Below are positions 1 to 8,533 of a stretch of 64,000 bases of DNA, piece by piece; the stretch's first letter is position 1; every line of letters starts with the position of its first letter. Position numbers and translations under genes: made by a program. Origin of the DNA: DATBGZ01 sp036557785. GTDB lineage: Bacteria; Actinomycetota; Actinomycetes; Mycobacteriales; Micromonosporaceae. The DNA lies in contig DATBGZ010000038.1 of assembly GCA_036557785.1 (NCBI GenBank), forward strand, positions 124,001-188,000, read 5' to 3'. Below the pieces are notes generated by a model, which was not told the origin of the DNA, searched no databases, and saw only the letters and a list, made by a program, of their open reading frames with translations.

Positions 1-16
1 CCTTAGGGTGTGCGCC

Positions 17-2407
17 ATGACGCAGCACCTGCCCCAGCAGCAGCCGGCCGAACCACCGACCCGGGTGCCCGACGCGTCGACCCAACCACTCGCCCCGCAG
101 CCGTCCACCGTCACGTATGCGCCCGCGGAATCTCCGGCCGCCATCCCCACCGAGCTGCGGGTGCACGGGGTCTCCGGGTCGCCTGCCGAGGAGACGCTCG
201 ACCGGGCGATCGTTGGTCGGGTGGCCGGGGACCGCGACGCTGGCTTCTACCGACCGCGGCCGGAGTACGGCCTCGCCGCCACGATCGGTCCCGGCGGGGC
301 GCGGCTGGAGGCGTACCGCTGGGGCAACCTCACCGCGGGCGCGGCTGCGCGGGCCTTCTGGCTGTTGCTGCTCCCATTTACGCTGGCGAATCTGCCGATC
401 TGGATGCTCCCGCCCGCGACGGGGCTGGGCCGGCGGGTCGCGCAGGGGCTGTGCCGGGTCTTCGCGCTGACCATCTCGGGCACCTTCGTGCTCGCCGCGG
501 TCGGCGTCTTCCTCGACCTCGTCGCCTGGCAGTGCGGGGACCAGGGCAGCCGGTGCGGCGCCGACCAACCCTGGCTCGCCGGCTTCTTCACGGGCTACTT
601 CGCGCCGACGGGCCGCCGCCTCGCCATCGCGAGCCTCGGACCGGTCATCGTCGTCGGGGTGCTGTGGTCGTTGGCCCGCCGGACGTGGGCCCGGTACGAG
701 TCCTATGCCAAGAACGAGCCGACCCAGCGCGGCGACGGCCTCGCCACGCCCACCTTCTGGCAGGGGCGCCACCAGGTCCGCCGGCTGCGCAGCCTGCACA
801 CCGCGGCCATGTTCGCGATCATCGCGGCGGTGCTCGCCTACCAGTTGCTCGCCCACGACCGTGCGGGCGGGGCGTATGCCGGTGTCGAGCTCTCGCGCGT
901 CAGCGAGTCCACTGTGGTGGGTTTCGGCAACGTGCTCTTCTTGGCATCGCTAGCGGTGCTGGCGCTGTCCGTACTCTTCGTCCTGGTTCCGTCCTTCGCG
1001 GACCGGCCGTCGCGCAGCCGCCTGGCGAACGTGACCAGTGATGCCCTGCTGTGGGTCTCGTTGCTGCTCACCGCCGCGGCGATCGGCTACGGCCTGATCC
1101 CGCGGGCGCAGTGGGTGACCACGGGAGCATTGCCCGGGTACGCACCCACCGTGACCGAACTCTTCGCGGCCCAGGTGGTGCTGCTCAGCCTGCTGATGCT
1201 GGTCGTGCTCGTGCAGCGCCGCCGAGCGCGCCACGCGCTCTTCGCCGGCTTCGGGGCGCCGATCCTGGCCTCCCTCGGCCTCGGCATGGGCGCCGCCTTC
1301 TCCGCGGCGGTCTCGTTCCGGGTGGCCGACCTGCTCGACGGCTCGGCCGTGCCGAGCCCGGCCGAGTTCAGTGCCGAGCTGTCGTCGGATCGGTTGCAGC
1401 CTCCCGTCTCCTACCAGTGGGCGGCGCTCGGGTTCGTCCTCATGCTCGTGCTCACCATCGTGGTGGGCCTGGTCGTCTGGTTCGTCGTGCGACCCGTGCT
1501 GCGCCGGCGCGCGCGTCCCGGTACCGACAGCGACTTCCCCGGCCGCCGGACGGCCGACCGGACCCGGGCGGCGAGCATCGACCGTGCGGTCGCCACCGCC
1601 ACGCTCACCGACCACGTCTCGGGAATCTTCGGGATCTTCTGGTTCATCCTGGCGCTGCTCGGGTTGGGCGTGACCGCGCTGGCTCTCGGTGAGGTCACCC
1701 CGGTGGAGTTCGTCGGCGCCGGGACCCCGCTGGCGCGGGTGGTCTCCGTGATGACCAACATCGGCACCTATCTCATCAGCCTCACCGCCGTCCTGCTCGT
1801 CCTGCTCGGGGTACAGACATATCGCAATCAACGAGTGCGCAGCACCGTCGGCATCGTCTGGGACGTCGCCACCTTCTGGCCCCGCTCGGCGCATCCGCTC
1901 GCCCCGCCGTGCTACGCGGAGCGGGCCGTGCCCGAGCTGGTGAACCGGGCCACCTGGCTCGCGATGGACCAGGGCGGCGTGATCCTCTCCGGCCACAGCC
2001 AGGGGTCGGTGCTGGTGGCCGCGAGCGTGCTGCAGTTGCCGCCCGCGGCCCGGCTGCGGACCGCCCTGCTCACCTACGGCTCGCCGTTGGCCCGGCTCTA
2101 CCAGCGTGCCTTCCCGAAGTACTTCAACGACAACGTCCTGCGCGACATCGCCCAGACGGTCGCCGGCGCGGACGGCGGTTCGCGCTGGGTCAACCTCTGG
2201 CGGCGTACGGACCCGATCGGTGGGCCGGTCGGCATCGGCGACCGCAGGTTGGCCGACCCCAGCTCGTTCGATCCGCTGCCCGGCGACCGGTTGGCCCCGG
2301 CACCGTCGGGCCACTCGGGCTACCAGCTCACCCCACAGTTCGGCCGCGCCGTCGACGACCTGCTCGGCCTGCTGGGCCAAGTGAGCCGCGGCGGGCTCAG
2401 GCGGTGA
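17..2407 (+). CDS. Polytopic membrane protein with C-terminal lipase-like alpha/beta-hydrolase module
   Basis: About 796 aa. A Pro/Gln-rich N-terminus (about 40 aa) is followed by a soluble stretch beginning with a conserved-looking 'ELRVHGVSGSP' segment. Then come about eight hydrophobic segments in several blocks between residues 110 and 600. The C-terminal soluble part contains GHSQGS, the nucleophile-elbow pattern of serine hydrolases. A lipase or esterase role at the membrane is an inference from that motif; acid and histidine residues were not assigned. The ATG at 17 has an AGGG element about 8 nt upstream and is preferred over an in-frame GTG at 8. The 3' end overlaps the convergent glycosidase-like gene by 11 bp. 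The substrate is unknown. Confidence 0.7.
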   Translation: MTQHLPQQQPAEPPTRVPDASTQPLAPQPSTVTYAPAESPAAIPTELRVHGVSGSPAEETLDRAIVGRVAGDRDAGFYRPRPEYGLAATIGPGGARLEAYRWGNLTAGAAARAFWLLLLPFTLANLPIWMLPPATGLGRRVAQGLCRVFALTISGTFVLAAVGVFLDLVAWQCGDQGSRCGADQPWLAGFFTGYFAPTGRRLAIASLGPVIVVGVLWSLARRTWARYESYAKNEPTQRGDGLATPTFWQGRHQVRRLRSLHTAAMFAIIAAVLAYQLLAHDRAGGAYAGVELSRVSESTVVGFGNVLFLASLAVLALSVLFVLVPSFADRPSRSRLANVTSDALLWVSLLLTAAAIGYGLIPRAQWVTTGALPGYAPTVTELFAAQVVLLSLLMLVVLVQRRRARHALFAGFGAPILASLGLGMGAAFSAAVSFRVADLLDGSAVPSPAEFSAELSSDRLQPPVSYQWAALGFVLMLVLTIVVGLVVWFVVRPVLRRRARPGTDSDFPGRRTADRTRAASIDRAVATATLTDHVSGIFGIFWFILALLGLGVTALALGEVTPVEFVGAGTPLARVVSVMTNIGTYLISLTAVLLVLLGVQTYRNQRVRSTVGIVWDVATFWPRSAHPLAPPCYAERAVPELVNRATWLAMDQGGVILSGHSQGSVLVAASVLQLPPAARLRTALLTYGSPLARLYQRAFPKYFNDNVLRDIAQTVAGADGGSRWVNLWRRTDPIGGPVGIGDRRLADPSSFDPLPGDRLAPAPSGHSGYQLTPQFGRAVDDLLGLLGQVSRGGLRR

Positions 2408-4016
2408 CCGTGGTGGGGGAGCTCGTGGCGCCCTCGGTCCAGGACCGGTCCAGACCGCTGACGCAGTAGCCGTACGGTCCTGGGCTTGCGGGTGTGTCGG
2501 TCCACTGCAGTTCGCCGGGGTCGGTGGCCCGGACCTCGCCGACGAGCTGCGCGGTCTTCTCCGAGGGACCGTACCGGAACACGGCGTACGCCATGGCGCC
2601 ATCGGCGGGACGCCAGTGCAGCGTCACGGCTCCGGACGAGTCCACAGTGGACCAAAGATCCGCCGGAGCGGCGGGCGGTGGGGAGTCGAGCGGGGCCATG
2701 ACGGGCGGCAGGGCCAGGCTGGCGTAGTGGTCCTTGCGGTAGCGGGTCACCGCGCCCAGACGGTCCGCGCGTACATCGCTCGCGGTGAAGTGCACGCTGC
2801 CGCTCACCGGGTACTTCTCATCGAGGGTGAGCTGCTTGTCGATCTCGGCCGGGTTGGACCAGGCGCCCGACTCGCCGATGCGGTCGTCGGCGTGCGCGAT
2901 GTAGAGCTTGACGTCGGTGCCCTCGACCTGCTTGGACCACCACGCCACGAGCTTGGCGTAGTCGGCCGGCGGGTTGCCGATCTGCCAGTACAACTGCGGC
3001 ATGATGAAGTCGACCCACTGCTCGCGCACCCACTTGCGCGAGTCCACATAGATCTCGTCGTACGACGACAGCCCGTGCGTGTCGGAGCCGTTCTCGAGGT
3101 CGTTGCTCAGGTTGCGCCAGATCCCGAACGGGCTGATGCCGAACGTGACCCACGGCTTGACCTGCTTGACGCGCTCCCCGAGTTCCCGCACCAGGGCGTC
3201 CACATTGGAGCGCCGCCAGTCGGCGAGGCTCTGGCCGTCGCCGTACTTCGCGTAGGTCGCGGCGTCGTTGAACTTCTCGCCGCCGGTGGGGTAGGGGTAG
3301 AAGTAGTCGTCGAAGAAGACCCCGTCGATGTCGTAGCGGGACACCACGTCGAGGATCGAGTCCTCGATGAACGTCCTCGCCTCGGGGATGCCCGGGTTGT
3401 ACCAGAGCCGGGAGCCGCTGTGGTTGGCCGGATAGACGACCGCCCAGTCCGGGTGCTGGCGCAGCGGGTGGTTCGGCGCCAGCTTGCTGATGTCGCCGCC
3501 CGCGCCCTCCGTCGAGCTGCCGAAGTACGGCATGAACCAGGCATGGAACTGGATGTTTCGCTTGTGGGCTTCGCTGACCATGAACGCCAGCGGGTCCCAC
3601 CCCGGGTCGACGTTGTCGCGGTTGCCGGTCAGCCACTCCGACCAGGGCGCGTAGTCGGTGGGGAAGAACGCGTCTCCACTGGGCTTGACCTGCACGAAGA
3701 TCGCGTTGTGGTGCTGTGCCACCGCGAGGTCGAGCCAGCCGATGAACTCCGCTTTCGCCTGGTCCTCGGTCAGGCCGGGCTTGCTCGGCCAGTCCGTGTT
3801 GCGCACCGTCGTGATCGTCATGCCGCGAAGGTCGCGGACCTCGTGCGTCGGCACGGTGCCGCACATTCCCGACGGACCGGGCGCGGCCGCGGGCTCGGAC
3901 GCCGGCGCGCGTTGCACCAGGATCACCGCGACGAGGCTGATGAGCACCGCAACGGCGCTGACCGAGATCACGGCCGCGAGAGCGAGCGGGTCGAACGGTC
4001 GGCGGTGCCGGATCAC
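2397..4016 (-). CDS. Membrane-anchored GHL10/DUF187-type glycosidase-like protein with C-terminal Fn3-like domain
   Basis: About 539 aa. One N-terminal hydrophobic helix (roughly residues 13-36) anchors an extracytoplasmic domain. Its sequence follows the glycosyl-hydrolase-like GHL10 (YngK/UPF0748) family: an early 'LRGMTITTV' strand, 'IFVQVKPSGDAFFPT', 'FHAWFMPYF', and the signature 'DIDGVFFDDYFYPY' with paired acidic residues. The last roughly 100 residues look like a fibronectin type III module ('VTLHWRPADGAMAYAVFRYG'). Family members are thought to act on cell-wall glycans; the substrate is unproved. A GTG at 4016 is chosen because the stretch upstream to a possible TTG at 4043 adds nothing recognisable. 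It is convergent with the preceding gene, and the next gene starts more than 450 bp away on the other strand. Confidence 0.8.
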   Translation of the reverse strand: MIRHRRPFDPLALAAVISVSAVAVLISLVAVILVQRAPASEPAAAPGPSGMCGTVPTHEVRDLRGMTITTVRNTDWPSKPGLTEDQAKAEFIGWLDLAVAQHHNAIFVQVKPSGDAFFPTDYAPWSEWLTGNRDNVDPGWDPLAFMVSEAHKRNIQFHAWFMPYFGSSTEGAGGDISKLAPNHPLRQHPDWAVVYPANHSGSRLWYNPGIPEARTFIEDSILDVVSRYDIDGVFFDDYFYPYPTGGEKFNDAATYAKYGDGQSLADWRRSNVDALVRELGERVKQVKPWVTFGISPFGIWRNLSNDLENGSDTHGLSSYDEIYVDSRKWVREQWVDFIMPQLYWQIGNPPADYAKLVAWWSKQVEGTDVKLYIAHADDRIGESGAWSNPAEIDKQLTLDEKYPVSGSVHFTASDVRADRLGAVTRYRKDHYASLALPPVMAPLDSPPPAAPADLWSTVDSSGAVTLHWRPADGAMAYAVFRYGPSEKTAQLVGEVRATDPGELQWTDTPASPGPYGYCVSGLDRSWTEGATSSPTTVTA

Positions 4017-4479
4017 TGCCTCACTCTGCCACGGGCGGTCCAAGACCCGTCACTTCATCACTGGCCGAGGTCGTGTCGCCACGTAACGTGTTGCCCAAGC
4101 CCCTGTGGCGCCCGGCCGGTGGTGACTGTGAGTGAGGGACATCGGCCCGGGCGGGTGTGTCGCTGTCACGTCGCTTTGCTCAGGTGCGTCTGACGCAACG
4201 GCCCGTGACCAGGCGCTGCGTCCCGTCACCGTGGATCGTCTGCCTGGCCGCGATGACGCTGCGTGATTGGAATCCGTGCCTCATCGGCCGGGCGGGTGCA
4301 CGAGCCGTACGATAATCGCCAACGGCATGGTCCGTACGCCGTCCGCCGCCGCCATCCGCGCCCGCGCCGCACGATGGCATCGCCGGTCAAGGTCTCTCGG
4401 GGCCCGTGATGACTCGCTGTCCGGTAGGCATGCCCTGTCGTCGGCGGGCGCGCGGGTCTCGCCGGATGTGGATGCAGCG
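4017..4479. other. Intergenic region between divergent genes
   Basis: About 460 bp separate the glycosidase-like gene (minus) from the globin-ankyrin gene (plus). I see no further gene. An open frame upstream of the globin-ankyrin start reaches back to about 4267 but lacks family resemblance, so I treat it as untranslated. The region carries a stretch around 4175-4213 that recurs at 50565-50603 (listed separately). Promoters for both genes presumably lie here; no clear -35/-10 pair stands out. Confidence 0.5.
4175..4213 (+). repeat. Intergenic sequence copy A, similar to 50565-50603
   Basis: A stretch of about 39 bp, including an identical 'tctgacgcaacggccc' core, aligns without gaps to a second copy at 50565-50603 in the same orientation. 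Roughly four fifths of positions are identical. Both copies are intergenic. Function is unknown. Confidence 0.5.
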
Positions 4480-6066
4480 ATGCCGAAGAAGCAGACCACC
4501 GCCGCGAAGTTGGCGCGGGTGGCGGCCCGCGCCGGGGAAAAGTACACGGCAGCCCTTCGCCAGCAGCGGACCCCGGCCATCGGGACCGGACTTGAGCACC
4601 GTGGCTTCCTGGATTACCCGGCGGGCTTTCGGCCCTTCCGCGACACGAACCTGTTCGAGCGCATCGGTGGTCGGCCGACGGTGGACGCGTTGATTGACCT
4701 GCTGTACGAGGGCATCGACGGCGACGATCAGCTGCGCGGGCTGTTCGGGCACGACATGGATAGCGTCAAGTCGAGGCAGAAGCTGTTCTTCGCCGAGTGG
4801 CTCGGTGGCCCGCGTCATTACAGCGAGGTGGCCTGGACGAGCCTGACCGCCAGCCACGACGACAAGCCGATCACGCCGGCGGCGGCGGGTCGGTGGCTCG
4901 GGCACTTCCAGCGGGCGCTGCAGGGCGCGGTCGCGGCTGACAGCGACCGCAGGACGATCGTGGGAGAGCTCCGCCCGCTCGCCATGGCTCTGGTCAACCA
5001 ACCCGCGGCGCAGGACGTGGCGTGGTGCGGGATCGGGGCCCGTGCCGTGACCCGGGCAAGAGATCTCGCGCGCCGTGGTGATGGTGCCGGGCTCCGCCAG
5101 GCGCTGGCGCAGGCACCAGATCTGCTGCGCCCGACGTACGCTGCCGCGATCATGCAAGCGGCTGCGCTCGCGGGCCGCGCCGAGATCGTGCGCATGCTGC
5201 TCGACGACGGGGTCGGGCCGGACCGTCCGTTCTCTCTTCCGGTGGCCATCACGGGGCAGGCGTTCGAGCGGGTTATCGCCGTGACCCCGCTGTGCGCGGC
5301 CCGGTTCAAGGGCCGGGCGGCCGTCGAGTCGTTGCTGTTGGCGGCCGGCGCCCGCGAGGACATCTTCACCGCGGCGTTCCTCGGCGAGCTCACCTCGCTC
5401 ACCCGGATGCTCGGGACCGATCCCGGCCTTGCCCAGGCGAGCGATCCGGCGCTCGACGTCCTGGACATCACACCCGTGGAGCACGCCGTAGCGGGCGGCC
5501 AGACGGACGCACTCCGGCTCATCCTGGACCACGTCGCGCCTGCCCGCTGCGGCTTCGTACGGGCGCTGCGCGGCGCCGCCGCCCAGGGCAGCGTGGCGAT
5601 GGTCGAGTTGCTGCTGGCGGCCGGCGCGGACGCGACACGGATCGGCGTTGGACGATGGGTGCTGCACCCCCAACTGTCGGCACTGCTCGCCAGCCGGGGC
5701 GCGGCGATCGATTCCTCGGGTTCGTGGATCGGTGCCGCCTGCACCGGGAACCAGGGCCGAAAGGACGATCCGGAGTACGTCCGCGCGCTGCTGCGCCACG
5801 GCGCCCGCGCGACCGATCGGCGCAGCGGCGACCGTGCGGAGGGTGCCACCGGCGTCCGGGCGCTCAACGCGACCGCCCTGCACTATGCCGCCAAGGCGGG
5901 CTTTCTGCGGACCATCGAGGTACTCCTCGCCTGCGGGGCCGACCCGGCCGCCCGCGACAGCCGTGGCCGAACCCCGCTCGACTGGCTGGAGCAAGCGGCG
6001 CCGTCGGTGGCGCGAGCAGCGGTCCGGCAACTGCTCGCACCCGGACCGGGCAATTCACGATCGTGA
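4480..6066 (+). CDS. Truncated-haemoglobin (group II-like) domain fused to ankyrin repeats
   Basis: About 528 aa from the ATG at 4480. Residues about 57-172 match group II truncated globins: 'LFERIGGRPTVDALIDLLY' (Tyr76 at the B10 position), 'FFAEWLGGPRHYSE', His126 at the proximal F8 position and Trp139 at G8. These residues suggest that haem binding is retained. From about residue 185 to the end there are degenerate ankyrin repeats ('EIVRMLLDDGV', 'MVELLLAAGAD', 'TALHYAAKAGFLRTIEVLLACGADP'). The first roughly 55 residues are basic and not recognised. Stand-alone trHbO proteins are about 130 aa, so this is a genuine fusion and not an extended globin. It may couple an O2/NO-reactive haem to protein-protein interaction. 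The downstream methyltransferase begins 12 bp after the stop and is probably co-transcribed. Confidence 0.85.
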   Translation: MPKKQTTAAKLARVAARAGEKYTAALRQQRTPAIGTGLEHRGFLDYPAGFRPFRDTNLFERIGGRPTVDALIDLLYEGIDGDDQLRGLFGHDMDSVKSRQKLFFAEWLGGPRHYSEVAWTSLTASHDDKPITPAAAGRWLGHFQRALQGAVAADSDRRTIVGELRPLAMALVNQPAAQDVAWCGIGARAVTRARDLARRGDGAGLRQALAQAPDLLRPTYAAAIMQAAALAGRAEIVRMLLDDGVGPDRPFSLPVAITGQAFERVIAVTPLCAARFKGRAAVESLLLAAGAREDIFTAAFLGELTSLTRMLGTDPGLAQASDPALDVLDITPVEHAVAGGQTDALRLILDHVAPARCGFVRALRGAAAQGSVAMVELLLAAGADATRIGVGRWVLHPQLSALLASRGAAIDSSGSWIGAACTGNQGRKDDPEYVRALLRHGARATDRRSGDRAEGATGVRALNATALHYAAKAGFLRTIEVLLACGADPAARDSRGRTPLDWLEQAAPSVARAAVRQLLAPGPGNSRS

Positions 6067-6078
6067 GATGATGGCGCC

Positions 6079-6714
6079 GTGGTCGAGGAGCAGCAGCAAC
6101 CGTGGAGTCTGGCGCAGACGCAGGCCTTCTTCAGCGAGCGCGCGGCGACGTGGGAGACCAAGTACGGCCACGACATGCCGGCCTACGCGAAGGCGGTGGG
6201 GCAGCTTCCCGTCCCCCAGGGCGCCGTCGCGATCGACGTGGGCTGCGGCACGGGCCGCGCCATGCCGGCGCTGCGCGATGCGGTCGGCCCGAAGGGGGCG
6301 GTGATAGGCTTCGATGTCACCTCCGAGATGCTGGAGATGGCGGTCACGCTGGGGCGGCGGGCGTACGGCGCGTTGGTGCTCGGCGACGCGAACCGGCTGC
6401 CGCTGAGTTCGGCGAGCGTCGATGTGGTCTTCGCTGCTGGCCTGCTCGGGCACGTGGCGCAGGCCGATGTCGTGCTCGCCGAGCTCGCCCGGGTCGCCCG
6501 ACCCGGCGCGCACCTGGCGCTGTTCCACCCGGTCAGCCGGGCCGCGCTCGCCACCCGGCGCGGTCGCACGCTCAGCCCCGACGATCTGCTGGCGCAGCCG
6601 GTGTTGCGGGGGGTCCTCGACCGTACGGGCTGGCGGCTCGAGACGTACGACGACGCCGAGGACCGCTTCTTCGCCGCGGCGCAGCGCCGCGAGGAGTACG
6701 CCGGCGGGCGTTAG
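6079..6714 (+). CDS. Class I SAM-dependent methyltransferase
   Basis: 211 aa from a GTG start. Motif I is explicit ('AIDVGCGTGRAMPAL', about residues 50-64), followed by an acidic residue at the end of strand 2 ('VIGFDV'), then 'LGDANRLPLSSASVDVVFAAG' (motifs II and III) and 'VLAELARVARPGAHLALFHP'. This is the layout of the UbiE/Methyltransf_11 group. The substrate cannot be inferred. It starts 12 bp after the globin-ankyrin gene and ends 9 bp before a Nudix gene, so the three may form one transcript. Confidence 0.85.
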   Translation: MVEEQQQPWSLAQTQAFFSERAATWETKYGHDMPAYAKAVGQLPVPQGAVAIDVGCGTGRAMPALRDAVGPKGAVIGFDVTSEMLEMAVTLGRRAYGALVLGDANRLPLSSASVDVVFAAGLLGHVAQADVVLAELARVARPGAHLALFHPVSRAALATRRGRTLSPDDLLAQPVLRGVLDRTGWRLETYDDAEDRFFAAAQRREEYAGGR

Positions 6715-6723
6715 CGTGATGCC

Positions 6724-7215
6724 GTGAGCGGTCCGGTGCTGGGCGTGGGCGACTACACCGCCACGCTGCCACGCAAGCGGATGGGGGCTGCGGTCCTCTT
6801 CCACGACGACGCGGGTCGGGTGTTGCTGGTCGCACCGACGTACAAGGAGGACTGGCTCCTGCCCGGCGGCGCGGTCGAGGCCGGGGAGTCGCCGTACGAG
6901 GCGGCCGTGCGGGAGGTGGAGGAGGAGCTCGGGCTCGTGGTCCGCCCCGGCCGGCTGCTGCTCGTGGACTGGTTCCCGCCCCGCCCGGACCGTACGGAGG
7001 GCGTCGGGTTTGTCTTCGACGGCGGCACGCTCGACGACGCCGGCACCGCCGCGATCGCGCTGCCCGCCGAGGAGCTTCGGGACTGGGCGTGGTGCACGCA
7101 CGAGGAGGCGACCCGGCTCGGCTCGGGGCTGCTCGTGCGAGAGCTCATCGCGGCGTCCCGGGCGCTCGCCGAGGCATCGACGCTCTACCTCGAGTTCGGT
7201 CGCCCGGTGGTGTGA
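6724..7215 (+). CDS. Nudix hydrolase
   Basis: 163 aa, GTG start. A full Nudix box is present: GGAVEAGES followed by the REVEEELG catalytic helix (about residues 48-70). This fits hydrolysis of a nucleoside diphosphate linked to another moiety, with divalent metal bound by the Glu cluster. The N-terminal 'KRMGAAVLFHDDAGRVLLV' and the later 'LRDWAWCTHEEATRL' are typical of small actinobacterial Nudix proteins of unknown substrate. The gene lies 9 bp downstream of the methyltransferase. Confidence 0.9.
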   Translation: MSGPVLGVGDYTATLPRKRMGAAVLFHDDAGRVLLVAPTYKEDWLLPGGAVEAGESPYEAAVREVEEELGLVVRPGRLLLVDWFPPRPDRTEGVGFVFDGGTLDDAGTAAIALPAEELRDWAWCTHEEATRLGSGLLVRELIAASRALAEASTLYLEFGRPVV

Positions 7216-7331
7216 GCCGAGCCGTCCGTACCGGTGACCGTACGGTCGTCGCGCTCCGGCACCGGGTACCGCGCCGTAGCATCCGGTTGTCGGCTGCTCG
7301 GCCCGCCATCGGGAGCGTCACGGGGGAACGG

Positions 7332-7841
7332 GTGCGCAGGTTGATCATCGCCGGACTCGCGGCGCTCGCGCTGCTGTTGATCGGCTGGGGCCGGTTCAGC
7401 GGTGCGACCCAACGCGTCCTGCCGAAGCAGAACCCGGACGCGCCAACGGTGAACCTCGGCCAGACCGTCACGCTCGACAACAACGGCAACCGGGCACAGG
7501 TCACCGTCTCCGATCCGCAGCGGCGAGGGGTTGTGCCGGGGCCGAACCTGACCGCCACCAACGGGGTGTACTTCGTCATTTCGGTGAATGTCGTGTGTAC
7601 TGGGGGCACATACCATATGAAGCCGGTGAATTTCTCGCTCATCGCCGGCAATGGCACGACCTACCAGGCCAGTGGCATCGACTTCGATCCGCCGCTGAAG
7701 ACCCTCGACCTGACCAGTGGGCAGAGCAAGTCCGGCAAGGTGGGCTTCGATGTGCCCGGTTCCGCGATCGACGGCGGTAAGATCCAGGTGAACGGCGTCG
7801 GCCTGGACTCGGCCAGAGCGGGGGGCTTCTGGCGGCTGTAG
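7332..7841 (+). CDS. Small exported or membrane-anchored protein, DUF4352-like
   Basis: About 169 aa from a GTG at 7332. A basic pair and one hydrophobic segment (residues 4-20) form a signal peptide or anchor; there is no lipobox cysteine. The rest is beta-rich: 'VNLGQTVTLDNNGNRAQVTVSD', 'YFVISVNVVCTGGTYHMKPVNFSLIAGNGTTYQ', 'GKVGFDVP'. This resembles the DUF4352/telokin-like extracellular fold found in actinobacterial exported proteins. Function is unknown. The open frame extends upstream to 7089 inside the Nudix gene, but that extension is only a reading-frame shadow. Confidence 0.7.
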   Translation: MRRLIIAGLAALALLLIGWGRFSGATQRVLPKQNPDAPTVNLGQTVTLDNNGNRAQVTVSDPQRRGVVPGPNLTATNGVYFVISVNVVCTGGTYHMKPVNFSLIAGNGTTYQASGIDFDPPLKTLDLTSGQSKSGKVGFDVPGSAIDGGKIQVNGVGLDSARAGGFWRL

Positions 7842-7891
7842 CATCCGGGATAATCGGCGCGACACGACCCCTGAGCCGGGAGACTTCGCCG

Positions 7892-8251
7892 ATGACGAGG
7901 GCGCAACTGCTCGCGTACTGCCTGGGCAAGCCCGGGGCCTGGCAGGACGAGCCCTGGGAGGGCGACATCGTCGTGAAGGTCGGGCCGAAGATCTTCGCCT
8001 TCCTCGGCAGCGGGCCGGCGCCGGGCGAGCCGCCCCAGATCGGACTCAAGTGCGGTGCCAGCCGCGAGATCGCCGACGAGTGGCTGATCCGGTTCCCGGA
8101 CGACGTACGGGTGATGCCCTACATTGGACGGTCCGGCTGGAACACCCTGCGGACCGGCGGCGCGATACCCGAGGACGAACTGCTCGAGGCGATCGACGCC
8201 TCCTACCAGGCCGTGGTCGCGAAACTCCCCAAGAAGGACCGCCCGGCGTAG
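7892..8251 (+). CDS. MmcQ/YjbR family protein
   Basis: 119 aa. The pattern is that of the MmcQ/YjbR (CyaY-like DNA-binding fold) family: an N-terminal helix 'TRAQLLAYCLGKPGAWQDEPW', 'VVKVGPKIFAFLG', 'IGLKC', and 'PYIGRSGWNTLR', followed by a C-terminal helix ending 'SYQAVVAKLPKK'. Length equals the family norm. Cellular role is unknown. Spacing of 50 bp to the previous gene leaves its operon status open. Confidence 0.85.
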   Translation: MTRAQLLAYCLGKPGAWQDEPWEGDIVVKVGPKIFAFLGSGPAPGEPPQIGLKCGASREIADEWLIRFPDDVRVMPYIGRSGWNTLRTGGAIPEDELLEAIDASYQAVVAKLPKKDRPA

Positions 8252-8533
8252 CCGCGTCCGAGGGGGAGTCGGGTCACGGCGCGCGCGCAGGTCGTAACCG
8301 ACCGTCGAGGCCAGCGTCGTCGCGTTGCAGTATCGCCTAACGGACGGTCACGGCTTGGCCAATGTGCGCCGTGACCATGAACAACGCTTGGTACGATCGC
8401 CCCGCGAAGGATCTTCACAGTCGGGCCTTCCTTCCGGCGGCAATAGGCCGGTTGGTCACTACCGAGGGGAGTTGGCGAACGCTATCCTTCGCCGGGTGGC
8501 TATGGATCTTTCGCGGTGACTCTCGGAGAGGGT
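8252..8533. other. Intergenic region at the left edge of the accessory region
   Basis: About 280 bp with locally lower GC than its left flank. Short open frames cross it but none has a recognisable product. It marks a change from tightly packed housekeeping-type genes to the accessory cassette. No tRNA, direct repeat or integrase gene that would define an attachment site was found. Confidence 0.4.

Noticed and set aside
950..2602. Long open frame antisense to the membrane hydrolase gene
   Set aside because: Arg/Pro/Gly/Gln-rich shadow of high-GC coding sequence with no family motif.
2616..4193. Long open frame antisense to the GHL10-type gene
   Set aside because: Val/Arg/Ala-rich shadow; the opposite strand has a clear family match.
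4387..6030. Long open frame antisense to the globin-ankyrin gene
   Set aside because: Composition typical of a shadow frame and no recognisable domain; the plus strand carries globin and ankyrin motifs.
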